From Struthidea cinerea (lineage: Eukaryota > Chordata > Aves > Passeriformes > Corcoracidae): DNA of 64,000 nucleotides. Within the stretch, counting starts at the first letter, position 1. Each line of letters begins with the position of its first letter. Both the position numbers and the translations under genes were made by a program. The stretch is from the NCBI GenBank assembly GCA_013397865.1, contig VZTI01005325.1, positions 1,143,765-1,207,764 of the forward strand, given 5' to 3'. Of the stretch, positions 26,090 through 56,628 are shown one piece after another. A model generated the notes under the pieces. That model saw only the letters and a list, made by a program, of their open reading frames with translations. It had not been told where the DNA came from and did not search any database.

Positions 26090-26110
26090 CAGTTATGAGT
26101 TAGCCTGGCC

Positions 26111-29100
26111 ACTGTGTTTAATTTTGAAACATCTCCCAAAGCAAAGGTCTTTGTGCATCACACATCAGAATTACAGCAGTGTTTCGCTTGGCATTTCCAG
26201 CTACGCATTTGGCGCGGCTCAAAATACCTCCCCCCTCAGCATTTCTGAATGTCAGGGGAAGAGGAGGTTGTCAAATGGAAGGGCACCAAGAGATTTGATT
26301 ACTTTGGGCTTCCTGGCCAAGCTCATAGAGGGGGAAAAGAAACTGGAAGCTGACATAAACTTGAAAGGAGACTGTGGCAAGTTCTCGCATGTGAAAATCC
26401 TGCTTGAACAGAGAAATACCAGCCCAGTGTGACTGCAGGACAACGCTTTGGCCAAAAATATTAAATATTTTATTTAGATTTTGCTGTAAGCGCTCTTTGT
26501 TTCTGCTGAGATGGGCCTGAAGACCGGCGTGTGTCTGAAGATGTGTTTTGATGTGCATTCATCTGGAGTCAGAGCCATTTGACAGACACAGGAATTACAC
26601 ACACGAGTAGGAGATGTCTCCCCACCCCCTGCTGCAGTGCCTGCAGGATGGTGTGGAAACGGGCTCCTGGAGCTGGGAGGCTCCTGACCTGCTGGTTAGA
26701 AAGATAGAGGTGTTCCTTCCATGGCAAAAATCATAGGGAACCTGCCTTCAAAGTGGTGCGTGTAATGGGTTTGGACTTGGGGTATGAGTGTAGGAGCGAA
26801 GCTTGGAAGATGTGCAAATGCCTGACCTCACTGGTGCTCCCATCCCTTCCTTTGTGCACAGTTTCCTGACCGCAGAACTACGGGGAATGCACCAAGATAC
26901 ACAGCTTCCTGTTGATCCTTATCATTTTTCTTTTGTACTGCTACTGCTTGGACTTCCTTAGGCTCATTCCTGTCAAGTGCCTGGTGTAAGAAGAATAAGT
27001 GGCTTTGCTAAGAGGCACATGCTGTTCTGAACCTCTCTGAATACCTACAATTACAACAAGGTAATATTCCCCCCCACCCTCCCCCAGGTGTAAGACTTCA
27101 AAAGCAGCAGCAGCAGTTTCAGTGCGTTTCAGGGACCTGAAAACTGAAATTGAAGCCATTGTCAGGTTGCCTGGTTTTGAAAAACTGAAAATAAGTAAAG
27201 AAACATTGTTCAGAAAAGAAAAAGCTCCTCCATCAAATGTCTTATCTGGAAGCTTATGCTACCTGAATCCCTCTTTTTGTAGATTAAATTCTCCATGTGG
27301 TAGAGTTGATTAAAAAAGTGTCAGGCTTTGCAGGGAAATGAGATTTTTAAAGGGGGTGCCTCAAACTTTGGTAAAACAAGGAATACTTCCATGCATTTCC
27401 TTTTTTGCTTATTTGTTTGTATTTTTGTGTTTGTTTTGAACTTTTTTGCTCATTTGTTTTGGTTTTTTTAATCATTCTGGTCATGTTCTTTAGTGTGGTT
27501 TTCTCTTCCTCAAGAAGATGTAAGGTCTGTGGGAGGCAGGAAGGGCCACTGCCATTTCCCAGGGTGGGCGCTGGATCCATCCACTGCTGAATGAAGTGAT
27601 GTGGGGAAGCTGTGGAGCCTTGGTAAGGGTGGGTGCTAGGGCATGAGCTGCACTTATTTCTATGGTCTTTGGCACTTCTCCTGCTGATTTGGTAGCTAAA
27701 GACCTGGCTAGAGCTTTCTGAGCAGTGCAGAAATGTTGAGGGACTGCTGGTGGATTGGTGGCCGGCTGTAGGTTGGACTTAACCAGGGACACAGTGACTG
27801 TCTTCTGAGACCTGATGGTCTGGCAGTGCCTGATCCTGTGTTGCCTCTAACTCCGTTCTTGGCACGTTGACCCATCTGGAGTAACACCACGCAGGAGTGG
27901 GATCAGGTATTTGCACTTTGCCCCATGCACTGTTGCACGGAGCGTTTCCAGGCCCTCAGCCTTGGCACGCAGCAGGCACTGGGTCAGTTTTGCCTCTTTT
28001 CCCAGAACTGGTGGGGCCCTTACGAAATGCGGTGTTGGCTCTGCAGCCGTGTGCTCCTTCCAAGTGGAAACTCCCGGGCAGGTCAGCTGCTTTCTGGCAT
28101 GGGGTGGCTTGAGGGAATGCTAGCCTGCCCTGGGACCCCTGGGACTTGGCACAATCCTTAGAGGAGGATCTAAACTGTACATTACAGCAGAGAGGAGCAT
28201 TTAATCTCCAAGTTACAGCGCGTAATTGGTTATGCAAACATTGATAAAACCCGCTCCCTGTCAGGGCTGCGCACAAACACGGCAGTCAAGGTGTGAGGTG
28301 AGACCAAGGCTGTGCTGGCTGACTGCAGAGAAACTTGCAAGCTCATCTGACCCCATCCCTGCTGCAGCTGGGCTGGGCTGCACTGGAGCAATCCCTGGAG
28401 CAGGAGGCATGAGCAAAACCTGCTGGCACTGAAGTTATGCCTTGACAAAGACGCTGCAGGGAGAGGGTGAGTGCTGAAGAAATGCATCAGGGTTTGCAGT
28501 CTTGGGGTGTGAGGGGTGGATTTCTGCTCTGCCCACTTCCTCCAGAGGCTCTGCTGTTCCCTGGTAAGCCCCAGGAATGTCTGCATCCCTCTGCAGCGTG
28601 GAAGTGCAAGGCAACTGCTGTCCCCTGGCTAGCAGCCAGAACACAGCTTTCTAGAAATAACCCCAGCAGATGGGAAATGTGGCCTGACTGCAGGTATCAC
28701 ATTCAGCTGCTGGGGTGGGAGGCTCCTAGGGAAAAAAAGATCTTCTAAAAGGTCTCCTGTGTCCACGTGAGCCTGAGAATCCATGCAAGGCTGGAAGTGT
28801 GGTGGCTGATTTATGGGCTCTGGTTAGACAATGTTTGGGGTATTTGCAGCTGGGAGGCCTCTGGGTTTGGAGGCAGGTTGATGATATATCAGCTCCCAGA
28901 CTGTGGCCCCAAAGGCAAGGCCAGGCTGGACTTGTATTACCTGGATATTTTTGCCCCTAGGCTGTTTTGTAGCTCTACCCTATACGTGGCAAGGGTGTTA
29001 AAGGGCATTCACCACATTCTGGGTGTTTATGGGAATCAAGGTGCAGTTTCCCATAAGATCTTATCTTAAAAGTAGGATGAAAAGCAAAACTGAAAGCTGA

Positions 29101-32100
29101 GCCCAGTGGGAAAGGAGGCAAGAGCTAACATGTGCCCTTGTGTCCCAGCTCCCACAGTGGCTCTGGCACAGGAGAAGAAACCTCTGTCAAAAACCTCTAC
29201 CCAGCAGCACCAACCCCACTAAACAGGTGAGAATAGGGGAAAAAATTTAGAACTCCTGGGGTGCCCCTGCATGGGCAAAATTGCCCACTGGATGGTTTGG
29301 AGGCTGTTGCTGTTTAAATCACCCCTTGCACATGGGGTGCATTGCTTTTGCTGAGTCCTTCTCCTGCTGACCCGCTCCCTGGAGAGTTAAACCCTGATTT
29401 AGGCTTTTTTTGAGAAAATGATGAAAGAATTCCTGTCCTGGATTTCAGACAAGTGACTCCAGGAGCTGTGCCACTGCCTCTCCCCTTCCTGCACCAGCCA
29501 TGGCCAAGCTGGGGTTACAGCCAAAAGGGCAAGGAGCAAAGGTATGGCCCCAGGGCAGGTAAAGGCCCTGCCCCACACAAGCATTTTTAAAGATAAATCT
29601 ACTGCCCAAGAGAAGCAGATGAGCAGCAAAGCCTGCCTGCAGAACAATAGAAAAAAAAATCCCCTTTTGCAGGACTTGGAAAATGATTGGAGGAAAGGCT
29701 CCAATGAGCAGCACAGATAAGAAATGTAGGTGAAATGGTGCTTACCACATCTGCACAGCATGCCTAACCTTTGTATTAACTGTAGCTGCTAAATTTTCCT
29801 GACTGACACAGTAGCATTTATAGCACGATAATAGGAAATAATTATTTTACACAATCTCATTATTCTTAAAAAAAATTGTCCCTTTTTTTCCCCCAGCATT
29901 TTCTGTGCTTCATGTAGGACTGTCCTCCTGCCAGGCCAGAATACACACCCACAGGGGCCAGGGCACACCAGTCTGCAGCTCTCATCTGCACACGCTGCCT
30001 CTCTGGCACTGCAAGAGTTCTTCCCCAGAGCTCACACCCTGACTACAAGTCCTCTTTATCCCATGTATTTGCTATCACAGCAGTAATTTCTTTTTTTTAC
30101 TTCTCTTTTTATGGAAAAAATGTATAAATTTGTTTCCATTTACTCCATTTCCTTTCCTAACATTTAAATGATGTCACTTTGCTGCAGTTAGATGGAATGG
30201 GTCTCTTCAATTTGCTGCTCCATTCCCTGATCTAGGTGCATTTTTCTCAGTTGGGATCATGTGGGTGAACTGGCAAGAGCTTCGTCTCGTAGGGGTGGGA
30301 TCCGGGGATGTTTCTTAGGATGACGGGATGCACTTTGCAGGTCACTGCCTCCCCAGCCGCCCTGAGCACACGTTGTAGAAGCCGAGCCACAGGTGTGCGT
30401 GCTCAGATGGCATCTGTTTATCAGCAGGGCATTTGGAGATATGACGTCTATCACAATATTTGAAAAGCTCAATAAAGGAACAGATGGCTTTGATAAGAGA
30501 TGATCTGGCTAATGAAATGAGGGTTAACACTTCAACTGAGAAACAGTTTTAACTGGCTTTTAACAGTTTTAATTGTATTTAACACATGCATCAGGATGTG
30601 GAGCAGCTCCAATGGCTGCTACTGAGTGATCCCATTTTCCACTGCTCCTCTTTCTGGGTGGGCAACCTTTCTTGCCAGGCCTCACTCCAGCTTTGGAGCT
30701 GAAAGGAGCAGGACAGGAGAAAAAGGTGGCAAATGTATTTTCAAAAGACATGTATCTCCCAGAAATGAAAGCAAACTCAAAGCAATTCCCTTTTCCATTT
30801 TCGTCATCTCTGTGTACCTTTTCCTCCCAAAAAAACCAGTCCAGGATAACCACAGCCACTCTTCAATGGTAATATCACCCTGCGAAGGACTGCAGCTAGA
30901 GGGGCATGAGGTTGCTTTGCTTCCTCCTGAGCTGTGAGTGAGGTCTGCAGGGGCAGGGGTTAGCTCTGTGGTAGTCCTGTCTTTCACATGAAAAATAAAA
31001 TACCACCAAGGCCTGATCCTGATACTTGATGTCAGGACACAGGGGCTCAGAATTCCCACTTCTCTGTCTCTGCAAGAAAGCAGATGTGAGTGGCCTGCAG
31101 TTCGGTCCTCGTGAAGAGCACTGATGTGGTGAAATTTGGACAGAGAATGTACACGTGCTGTAATTCATCAGGGGGAGGAAATAGTAATGAACAGACAGCA
31201 AAGCAAAACTGTAATTGGGAACATTTGCTTGCATCGGAGCAGGTTACTTTTGCAGTCCAGGAAAATTGCCAGGGAGATTCCCTGTGGGTCTCAGTGGCCC
31301 AGCAGGAAAACCCAGCATAGATTGGGACAGAAGAAGTCAAATGCTGCTCACAGCACCCCAGGAGCATCCTCACATCTGCCCAGAAGTGTCATTGCAATCG
31401 TGCCTTCTTGTCAGCCTCTGGCACATGCACCCCTGGGAAAGCCAGGTGTAACCCCAGACAAGGTGAGGGAAGGCACTTGTGGCTACTGGACTTTGCCAAG
31501 GCAGTGTTGGTGGAGATGTGGGAGAAAAGACTCTTCCCACAGCTCAGCGGGAGCTTGCAGTGCGCTTTGGGATGTGCAGCATTACCATGAGGGATGCAGG
31601 TGATGCCTTATTGTGGGATGCAGTTCCAACAGAACATGCCCACGTGTCTTACCTCCCTTTGCACCCTCACACCCCTGACAGGGAGATGCTGCAGGATGAG
31701 GGTCCTGGAAGAGGGGCTGCTCCTCCCATGGTGTCTCCTGAAGAAATGATTGTAGGAAATGTCTCCATGGACCCTCGTAACATCACCCCTCGATGGCTGA
31801 TGCCTCCCTGCATGTCTCTTGCTTCCTGCACTGGGTGGGCTCCAGCACATGCTTGCTGTCCCCAGGCTATGCCCTTCTTTCAAGCTGTGATTTTTAAATT
31901 TGTAATAGGTTTTTGGTGGGCCTGTCAGCATCATGCGTTTTCCAGCACTCAGAGGGACACCATCTGCTCAAGAAAGAACTGTGAACAAAATGTCTCAGAC
32001 ACTCAGAGTTTACCAAAAATGAAATTGCCTTAAAATCCCATATGGTGCATTGTTTCCTTTCCAGCATCGGCTGACAGCAGAGGTGAAGTGACTAAAGCAG

Positions 32101-33300
32101 TTTCTGATGAGTAGCTGCATTTTCCTTTCTGGCCAAAATCGCTGGGGCTGAGCACTCACTTCTCAACTTTTTGACAGAAGGTTTTCTTCAGCCTCAGCTG
32201 CTGAAAGCCGGAGGGTGCTGGGATTCAAAGACCTTCCCTCCATTACTGTTAAAGTGAGCTTCCCTGACTTTTGCTGTCATGAGAAGCCTTGCAGGGAGGG
32301 ATGTGATTAATGCTGATATCTCAAGCACAATTTTTTCCAGGTACCTGATTTTGGGGCCTCTCTTGGTGACATGGAGGCAATAGCAGCTCCTTGCCGGAGG
32401 AAAGCCATGCCTGGAAGTCACTTGTGGCTCCTGAGCACGGCAGGGCCATGGGGCAGAGGGGAAACCTGGCCAAGATCTCTGGATTTTGTGGGGGTTGCAT
32501 AAAAGCAAGTGCTGCAAGGAACCATTTATTAGTCCAGGATAACATAGGATTTGAAATACCAGAGCAGGAAGAATGTTATTTCGGCTCTAAAAATAGCCCC
32601 CTCAGCCTTTAAAACACCGAGAAGCATACACAGTACATGCCTTTCTGTGGGAGCATCTGTCCTCTACCTTGATGATGCAGCCGCTTTGGAAAGGGCTCAG
32701 GGGACCTGCTGGTGCAGTGCTTGCTCTGAGGATCAGCACTCTGAAGGATTTTCAATCCCTGGGGATCAGAGACACGAAATCTCTTCAGAGTGTTCCACGA
32801 GGGCCAAAGGTGCAGAGTGAAGGAGTGTTCCTTGCTAGAAGGGCAGCCTATGGAATACTGATAAACTTTTGATGTATAACTCAGCTCTGTTCTGGGGGCT
32901 GACATGGATTTGGGCATCTGTCTGTTTTGTGTTGGTTCATAAGTGATGGCACCAGGACAAAATTTTGAGTAAGTGCTACCTTATTTGGATTTTAGGAAAA
33001 CAAACAAGACAGTTGCTAAATAACATCAGTCATCCTGACAGAGAGGGATGGGAGGAAGAGGAAAAAGAAGTGGTAGCATTCACGTTGACTTAATCCCATG
33101 AAGATCAGACAGTGAAGGGATCCTTCCACCCCAGGAACAGTCCGAGCTGTTTTGCTGGGAATGTTTCTCCTCAAAATTCCAACCACAGAGATACTTTACA
33201 GAGCTCACAAAGCCCAACACCCCAAGGAAAGGTGAAAAGGGGTGGAAGAGGCTGTTCCTGGGGTCTCTTCCTACTGGGTGGCTGCTTCCTTGAGGTCTTT
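26111..33300. other. Intergenic region between SCD5 and TMEM150C
   Basis: About 7.2 kb with no recognisable exon, RNA gene or transposon. A T-rich, simple-sequence patch lies near 27398-27500. Open frames here are short and have no recognisable domain. Confidence 0.6.
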
Positions 33301-33339
33301 CAAAATACCCACCCAAATGGGCAGCACTCCCGGGAGGGC

Positions 33340-34080
33340 TGCAAAGATGCGGGGTTTGTGTGGCGAGCCCTCCCCGGTGCCTCCGGGGGCTCGGAGCAGA
33401 GGGCGCACCCAGAGCCGCAGGCTGGGTAGGTGCTTCTGGCGCTGGGAAGGGCGGGCAGGGAAGAGGGCAGAGCAGGGATGCTTTCGCATGGCCGCACCGG
33501 GGACGGCCCGCAGACAGCGGGACGGCGCGGAGCTGCGGCTGCACACGGGGCGTGGTGCTGGCCGTGCCCGGGGGATGCCCTGAAGCGCCCGGGGGGACTG
33601 TGACCGCGTCCCAGCATCCCAAACCCGCGGTCAGAGCGACACAGCGGCTCCGGCTCCAGCGACCCCCCCGCCCCCCGCGCTGCTCCGGGGCCCCCGGTGG
33701 CCGCGGCGGCTCTGGACCCGCCCGTCCGGGGCGGGGCTCGGACCAGCCCGGCCGCGCTCGCCGCCNNNNNNNNNNNNNNNNNNNNNNNNNNNNNNNNNNN
33801 NNNNNNNNNNNNNNNNNNNNNNNNNNNNNNNNNNNNNNNNNNNNNNNNNNNNNNNNNNNNNNNNNNNNNNNNNNNNNNNNNNNNNNNNNNNNNNNNNNNN
33901 NNNNNNNNNNNNNNNNNNNNNNNNNNNNNNNNNNNNNNNNNNNNNNNNNNNNNNNNNNNNNNNNNNNNNNNNNNNNNNNNNNNNNNNNNNNNNNNNNNNN
34001 NNNNNNNNNNNNNNNNNNNNNNNNNNNNNNGGGACCCCCGCGCTGCCGGTCCTGGAGCGTCCTGTGTCACGGCAGGTAGA
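33340..34080 (+). promoter_or_regulatory. TMEM150C: CpG island, probable TMEM150C promoter and non-coding first exon
   Basis: G+C and CpG density rise sharply from about 33340, contain an Sp1-type GC box (GGGGCGGGGC, 33728-33737), run into the N gap and fall off after about 34080. It is the only CpG-rich stretch between SCD5 and TMEM150C. Because the start-codon exon of TMEM150C begins only 2-5 bases before its ATG, at least one upstream 5' UTR exon is required. A GT preceded by GGCAG at 34076 is a possible donor. The assignment is inference. Confidence 0.55.
33766..34030. other. Assembly gap (265 N)
   Basis: A run of 265 undetermined bases inside the CpG island; it may hold the TMEM150C transcription start. 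Confidence 0.99.
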
Positions 34081-52551
<18,471 letters not shown>

Positions 52552-54710
52552 CCTGTCCTCTGGCGGGGGGGGAGGGGGGCAGGTGTGGTCTCATGGGTGA
52601 AACATGACCTCATTTACAGTTTTTTTATGAGTTTGTTTTCATGTGCAATCATGATGGTATTGCCAAAGGGCTCTGAGGGTGGCTGTCTCACTAAGAGCCA
52701 AACAAACAGAGGTGTCTGCCAGAAGAGGAGTGGGTCCATCTCAGCAGCAGCATGAGAGAGCACAAGCTGCTTAGTTTGTGCCACCAGTGACTCTTTCGGA
52801 GTGGCTCCGTCACACTCCTGCTGTTCAAAACATTCAGCAGCCTGTCCTTGTGACGCCCCTCTGAGACAGGTCCTGCTCAGCCCACCCTGCAGAGGAGGAC
52901 ATGAAGGAAACAGACTTCTTCGGGCACCAAGAGTCTTCAGGAGTCACCAGTTCCCGAGGCACCAGACTGCATCTTTCGTGTGTTTCTGGGGTTGTATTCT
53001 TTGCTGCCAGCCGGGGGAAGTTGGTAGGGTGAGCAAGAGCAGCTGTTTCTTCAGAACCTGCAATCAGACGTGGAAGACTCCAATGGACTGGCTGTTATGG
53101 CAAGCAGGCAGGCATTTCTTCCAGCCTGGAAAGCAGCCGACGGTAAATCTGGGTTTGGAAGGAACTGTGCTGCGATCAGGAAGTGGGACTTGGCTGATGC
53201 TGCCTTTTAGCCAGGCAGATCATCCCCAGGCCAGAGCAGGTGACACAGTGGGGTGCTGTGCTGGGCTTCCTGGTGGGGACTGGTGGGAGTGAGGTGCTGA
53301 ATTAAGATGAGAATGTCTGTGTGCTCTGAAGATGACCCAGAAAAGGCTGCTCTTCCCAAGTGTGTAGTGCTTCCACCACACATCGTGTCTAGTATTTCAA
53401 AAACTTTAAATTTTTATTTTTTTTTTTATGTTCACTGAGGGGGAAAACGTTGTGTTAAGTGACACCAGGCTCATCTGCCATGGGAACAGTACCAGTGGTT
53501 CTGGGCACAGGGTTTGGTTTTGCTCCTTGTGCGAGCTAAACTTCAGACATGCTGGGCTGGGCTCTGGGCCCCTCAGTGTGGCCAGTTGTCCTGAGTGGAG
53601 TCTGCCCCAGGTTTAAATGGGCTTCCAGTGTGCCAGGAGGGAGTTCTGCCCTGGGGGCTGGGTGATGTGCCTGAGGGCTGGAGGTGCGAGAAGGGAACAG
53701 CAGAACCAGAAGGGCTTCTCCCTCCCTGAAGGGAGGTTTTCAAACAGAAGGTCTGTTTTCAGAGAAGCAGGAGCTCAAAGCCCATTTGAAAACCTGATTT
53801 TGGGAAGGCTGCTGTATTGGCTGGGCAGGGGAGTGAGGGGAGTTGCCTCTCACGAGCATGGCTCCTATTTTCCTCCACAAATCAGGCTCAGCTTAGATTT
53901 GCATCTTGTCTGAGCTGCAGGAGAACAAACAGAAATTAAAATGGTAGGAAAGGGCACTTGAAGGGGAACTTGTACTGCTCTGTGGCATTTCTGACAGAGG
54001 GAAAAGGCAAAAGGGCATTCAGTCTTCTGCAAAGGTCACAGGCCTCTGAGAGGAGAAACAGTTGAGACAAACTGCATTTAAAGTAGAAAGCTTTCAGCCA
54101 GCCCTCTATTTTCTGTGCACCAAAGTTTGTTCTCAGGCAGCTGTTACAAATCCAGAGCATTTTTGGCCAACAGAGGGTTGTTGTGAATTGCTGAAGGGTT
54201 CCTCCTTGTAGCAGTGTCATTAGTGGAAAGCTTTCCTGGAAGGATGTGCTGAGAGTGGCCAAGGACACAGCAGTGTGAGGTGCCAGCTCCCCTGAGGCTC
54301 ATCCAGGGAGCTCCTCCTGGGCAAGGACAAGAGGGGACAGTCTGGAGAACATGCAGGTGGGGATCCTCTTGCACTGGCACACACTCAATCCATATGGAAC
54401 ACAAAATAGCAATTTGTTGTAAGAGTGTTTTACTGTAAATAGCCCACTGTGACTTTTTTCCCCCAAATTAATTAATACTTTCAGTTTATTATTTTAGATT
54501 TTGTAATTTTATCAAAGGAAAAAAAAAAGATGATGTGGTTATAATTTTTCCTTTTGCTCCTTTTCCTATATGCAATCCAAACTGAACTTCAGGTTTTTAG
54601 TGATAACTCTGTACATTTCTTAAGAGTATTTCTAACAGCACATTTCAGTACAACTAAACGACAACCGATATACACTGAAACATGACCACTAAATAAAGTG
54701 CTTTTATGGA
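52552..54710 (+). other. TMEM150C: TMEM150C 3' UTR (inferred extent)
   Basis: About 2.1 kb. I found no AATAAA before the one at 54692; an ATTAAA occurs at 53935-53940. A G-run of about 15 bases follows the stop at 52563-52578. The AT-rich stretch from 54420 to 54620 has the composition of a distal 3' UTR. Open frames near 52801-53292 are without recognisable domains. Confidence 0.5.
54692..54697 (+). terminator. TMEM150C: Candidate TMEM150C polyadenylation signal AATAAA
   Basis: First canonical signal seen after the stop codon. It is followed by GTGCTTTTATGG and GAGCTTTATTTTTGTCC, GU/U-rich sequence suited to a downstream element. Confidence 0.55.
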
Positions 54711-54720
54711 GAAAGTGAGC

Positions 54721-54726
54721 TTTATT
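54721..54726 (-). terminator. ENOPH1: Candidate distal ENOPH1 polyadenylation signal (minus strand)
   Basis: TTTATT on the plus strand reads AATAAA on the minus strand, 1.77 kb beyond the ENOPH1 stop codon. A further copy lies at 54784-54789. Sequence beyond it on the minus strand is GU-rich. It lies only 24 bases from the opposing TMEM150C signal. Confidence 0.4.
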
Positions 54727-55459
54727 TTTGTCCCTACCCCAAGCATAGCTTTCTGATGGCAAAGGCAAAACAAAAGGTGAGTATTTATTTACAGTGTAAT
54801 GATTAACATCATCACTTAAGGAAGCCAGGGACTGTTCAGCCATGCAGATACACTTATTGTAACAGCACTAATTAGCAGGCTCTTTCTAGGAGCAGGATCA
54901 CACTCACTGCACAGCCCAGAAAGGCATATGGACTAGCTGCCCCACAGCCTGACCTGCTACTATTAAATTTTTAGAAGGGCCATGCTGGCACAATGTGGTT
55001 TCCTCCGCAAGTGCCTGTCTCTTCCTTGTTCTTTACCCATCAGCCTCCCCCAGCAGGCACAGCTGTAGGTGTAGATCAGAGCTCAGGAAGGCAGCATGCA
55101 CATATTATGTTCTGGCTGGCTGTGAGGGCAAGACACCCGTGCATGGAGTGCCAGCAGCAGGGAATGGGGAAGCGGGGATCTCAGACAGGAGTTTCAGACT
55201 GCCTCCGCCTCCACTACTAGCAGGTATAATCTACCTGTGGCTCTCACTCCTGCACTGAGCCACAACTGAAATCCTAAAATGGTCAGGGAGGTAGTACAGC
55301 TTCCTTGTCAGGACAAGGCTGCTGCCTTAAAGAAAGGACTGGGGAAGGTGAAAGCAGGAAAAGAGTATTTACAGGTTTAGAAATGAATAAAATTTGCCTT
55401 TTAGGTGCTGGGATCACTGGTGCTAAGACAGGAAGGCTAGATGCTGTGATGGAGTGAAC

Positions 55460-56488
55460 ACAATGAAAGCAAAGTTGTGTTTATTTACTACATTAGGAAA
55501 AGCTCCATGACCATCTGATCTACACTGGAACAATTTAGGTAAGGTGAAAAGGTCAGGGGTTTAATTCTCATCAAATGCAGCAGGATGTCCGCCCTCAGGA
55601 GCAGTTTGTCAAGGTTTGCTCACAGCTGACCAGTGCTATGAACGTGGGACTGGGTGATGTTGGCTGGAGGAGGAGCTCCATGGGTCAGTGCTGAGATACT
55701 TGAGAAAAGCTGTCAAGCTGACTCTGGGGTTCAGCCAGTTGTGTCCCATAGCCCAGCACCATGATGCAGCAGTGAAGTGTGTCCAGAATTTAATTTTTAA
55801 AGCTGTATTTATACATACTCGGCTTCATTCTGGGTAGGTTGGCTGTGGAGCTCTAAGCAGCTTCCATATGCAGGCTGTACTGTTTTGTACCTAGAGCTGC
55901 TGCAGGCACAGCCGAGATATACATTGTTCCTTGTCTAAAGAGCTGGCCTGCAGCAAGGGCTGGCTTTTTCTGTGGCAGCCCAAACCTACTGTATTATAGC
56001 CCACAACTGGCATTTTCCTTTGGGAATCCTAACTGTGAATGTTTTTGACTTAGCCAGCAATCCCACCTGCAGGGAGAAGCTCACATGTCCCCCTGTGGTC
56101 CCCAGTGCTCCCTCTGGGACAAGGGGACATAAACCTTGTTTGCAGACTGCTTCTAAAAATGACGGAGCTCATGGTGGGGCATCTCAGCACCAGATTTCAG
56201 GGGATGAGTCTGAAGGAAGCACTCCCTTGGCTAACTGCTGGCCGGGAAAGGGGAGAAACAGCAGGGCTCATGGTGCTGCTCCTTGCCCTGTTCCCAGCTC
56301 CAGCTGGCAGCAGGCCTCTGTCCTACTGCACAAGGGACCCCACACCATCCTCTCCATCCATACCTGCCTGCACGAGGCCCAAGACATAATGTGGATTTGG
56401 TTTGAAATTCTGATTATGGACAATATTACCTAACATTTCACAAGGACAATTAGGTGAAGCACAGTCTTTTGTGCGTGCACCGCTTTCC
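55460..56488 (-). other. ENOPH1: ENOPH1 3' UTR (inferred extent)
   Basis: Sequence between the ENOPH1 stop codon and the first minus-strand AATAAA. No competing exon was recognised on either strand. Confidence 0.5.
55480..55485 (-). terminator. ENOPH1: Candidate proximal ENOPH1 polyadenylation signal (minus strand)
   Basis: AATAAA on the minus strand about 1.0 kb beyond the stop codon, followed on that strand by CATTGTGTTCACTCC. The first canonical signal seen, so the likeliest main 3' end. Confidence 0.5.
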
Positions 56489-56628
56489 CTAGGTGGAGGA
56501 AGGCAGGAAAAGTTCGGTGAAAGACGAGATGAGGCTGTAATAGGATTTCTCATCGTCCGTCAGTCCTGCGTTGCCTGGTCTGATCACCACAGCCACGTGA
56601 GTGTCTGCCTCCTCGGCCGCATTGGCTT
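56489..56628 (-). CDS. ENOPH1: ENOPH1 coding exon 6 (last)
   Basis: 140 bp after TTTGTTTCAG on the minus strand. It completes Glu216, encodes ANAAEEADTHVAVVIRPGNA, then GLTDDEKSYYSLISSFTELF and LPSST, with TAG at plus 56489-56491. Confidence 0.97.

Larger units (their letters stand above)
24529..26110 (+). other. SCD5: SCD5 3' UTR with alternative polyadenylation signals
   Basis: Non-coding sequence after the stop codon. AATAAA motifs lie at 25303-25308, at 25934-25939 in an A-rich context, and at 26084-26089, so 3' UTRs of roughly 0.8 or 1.6 kb are possible. The 3' end is inferred from these motifs only. Confidence 0.6.
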
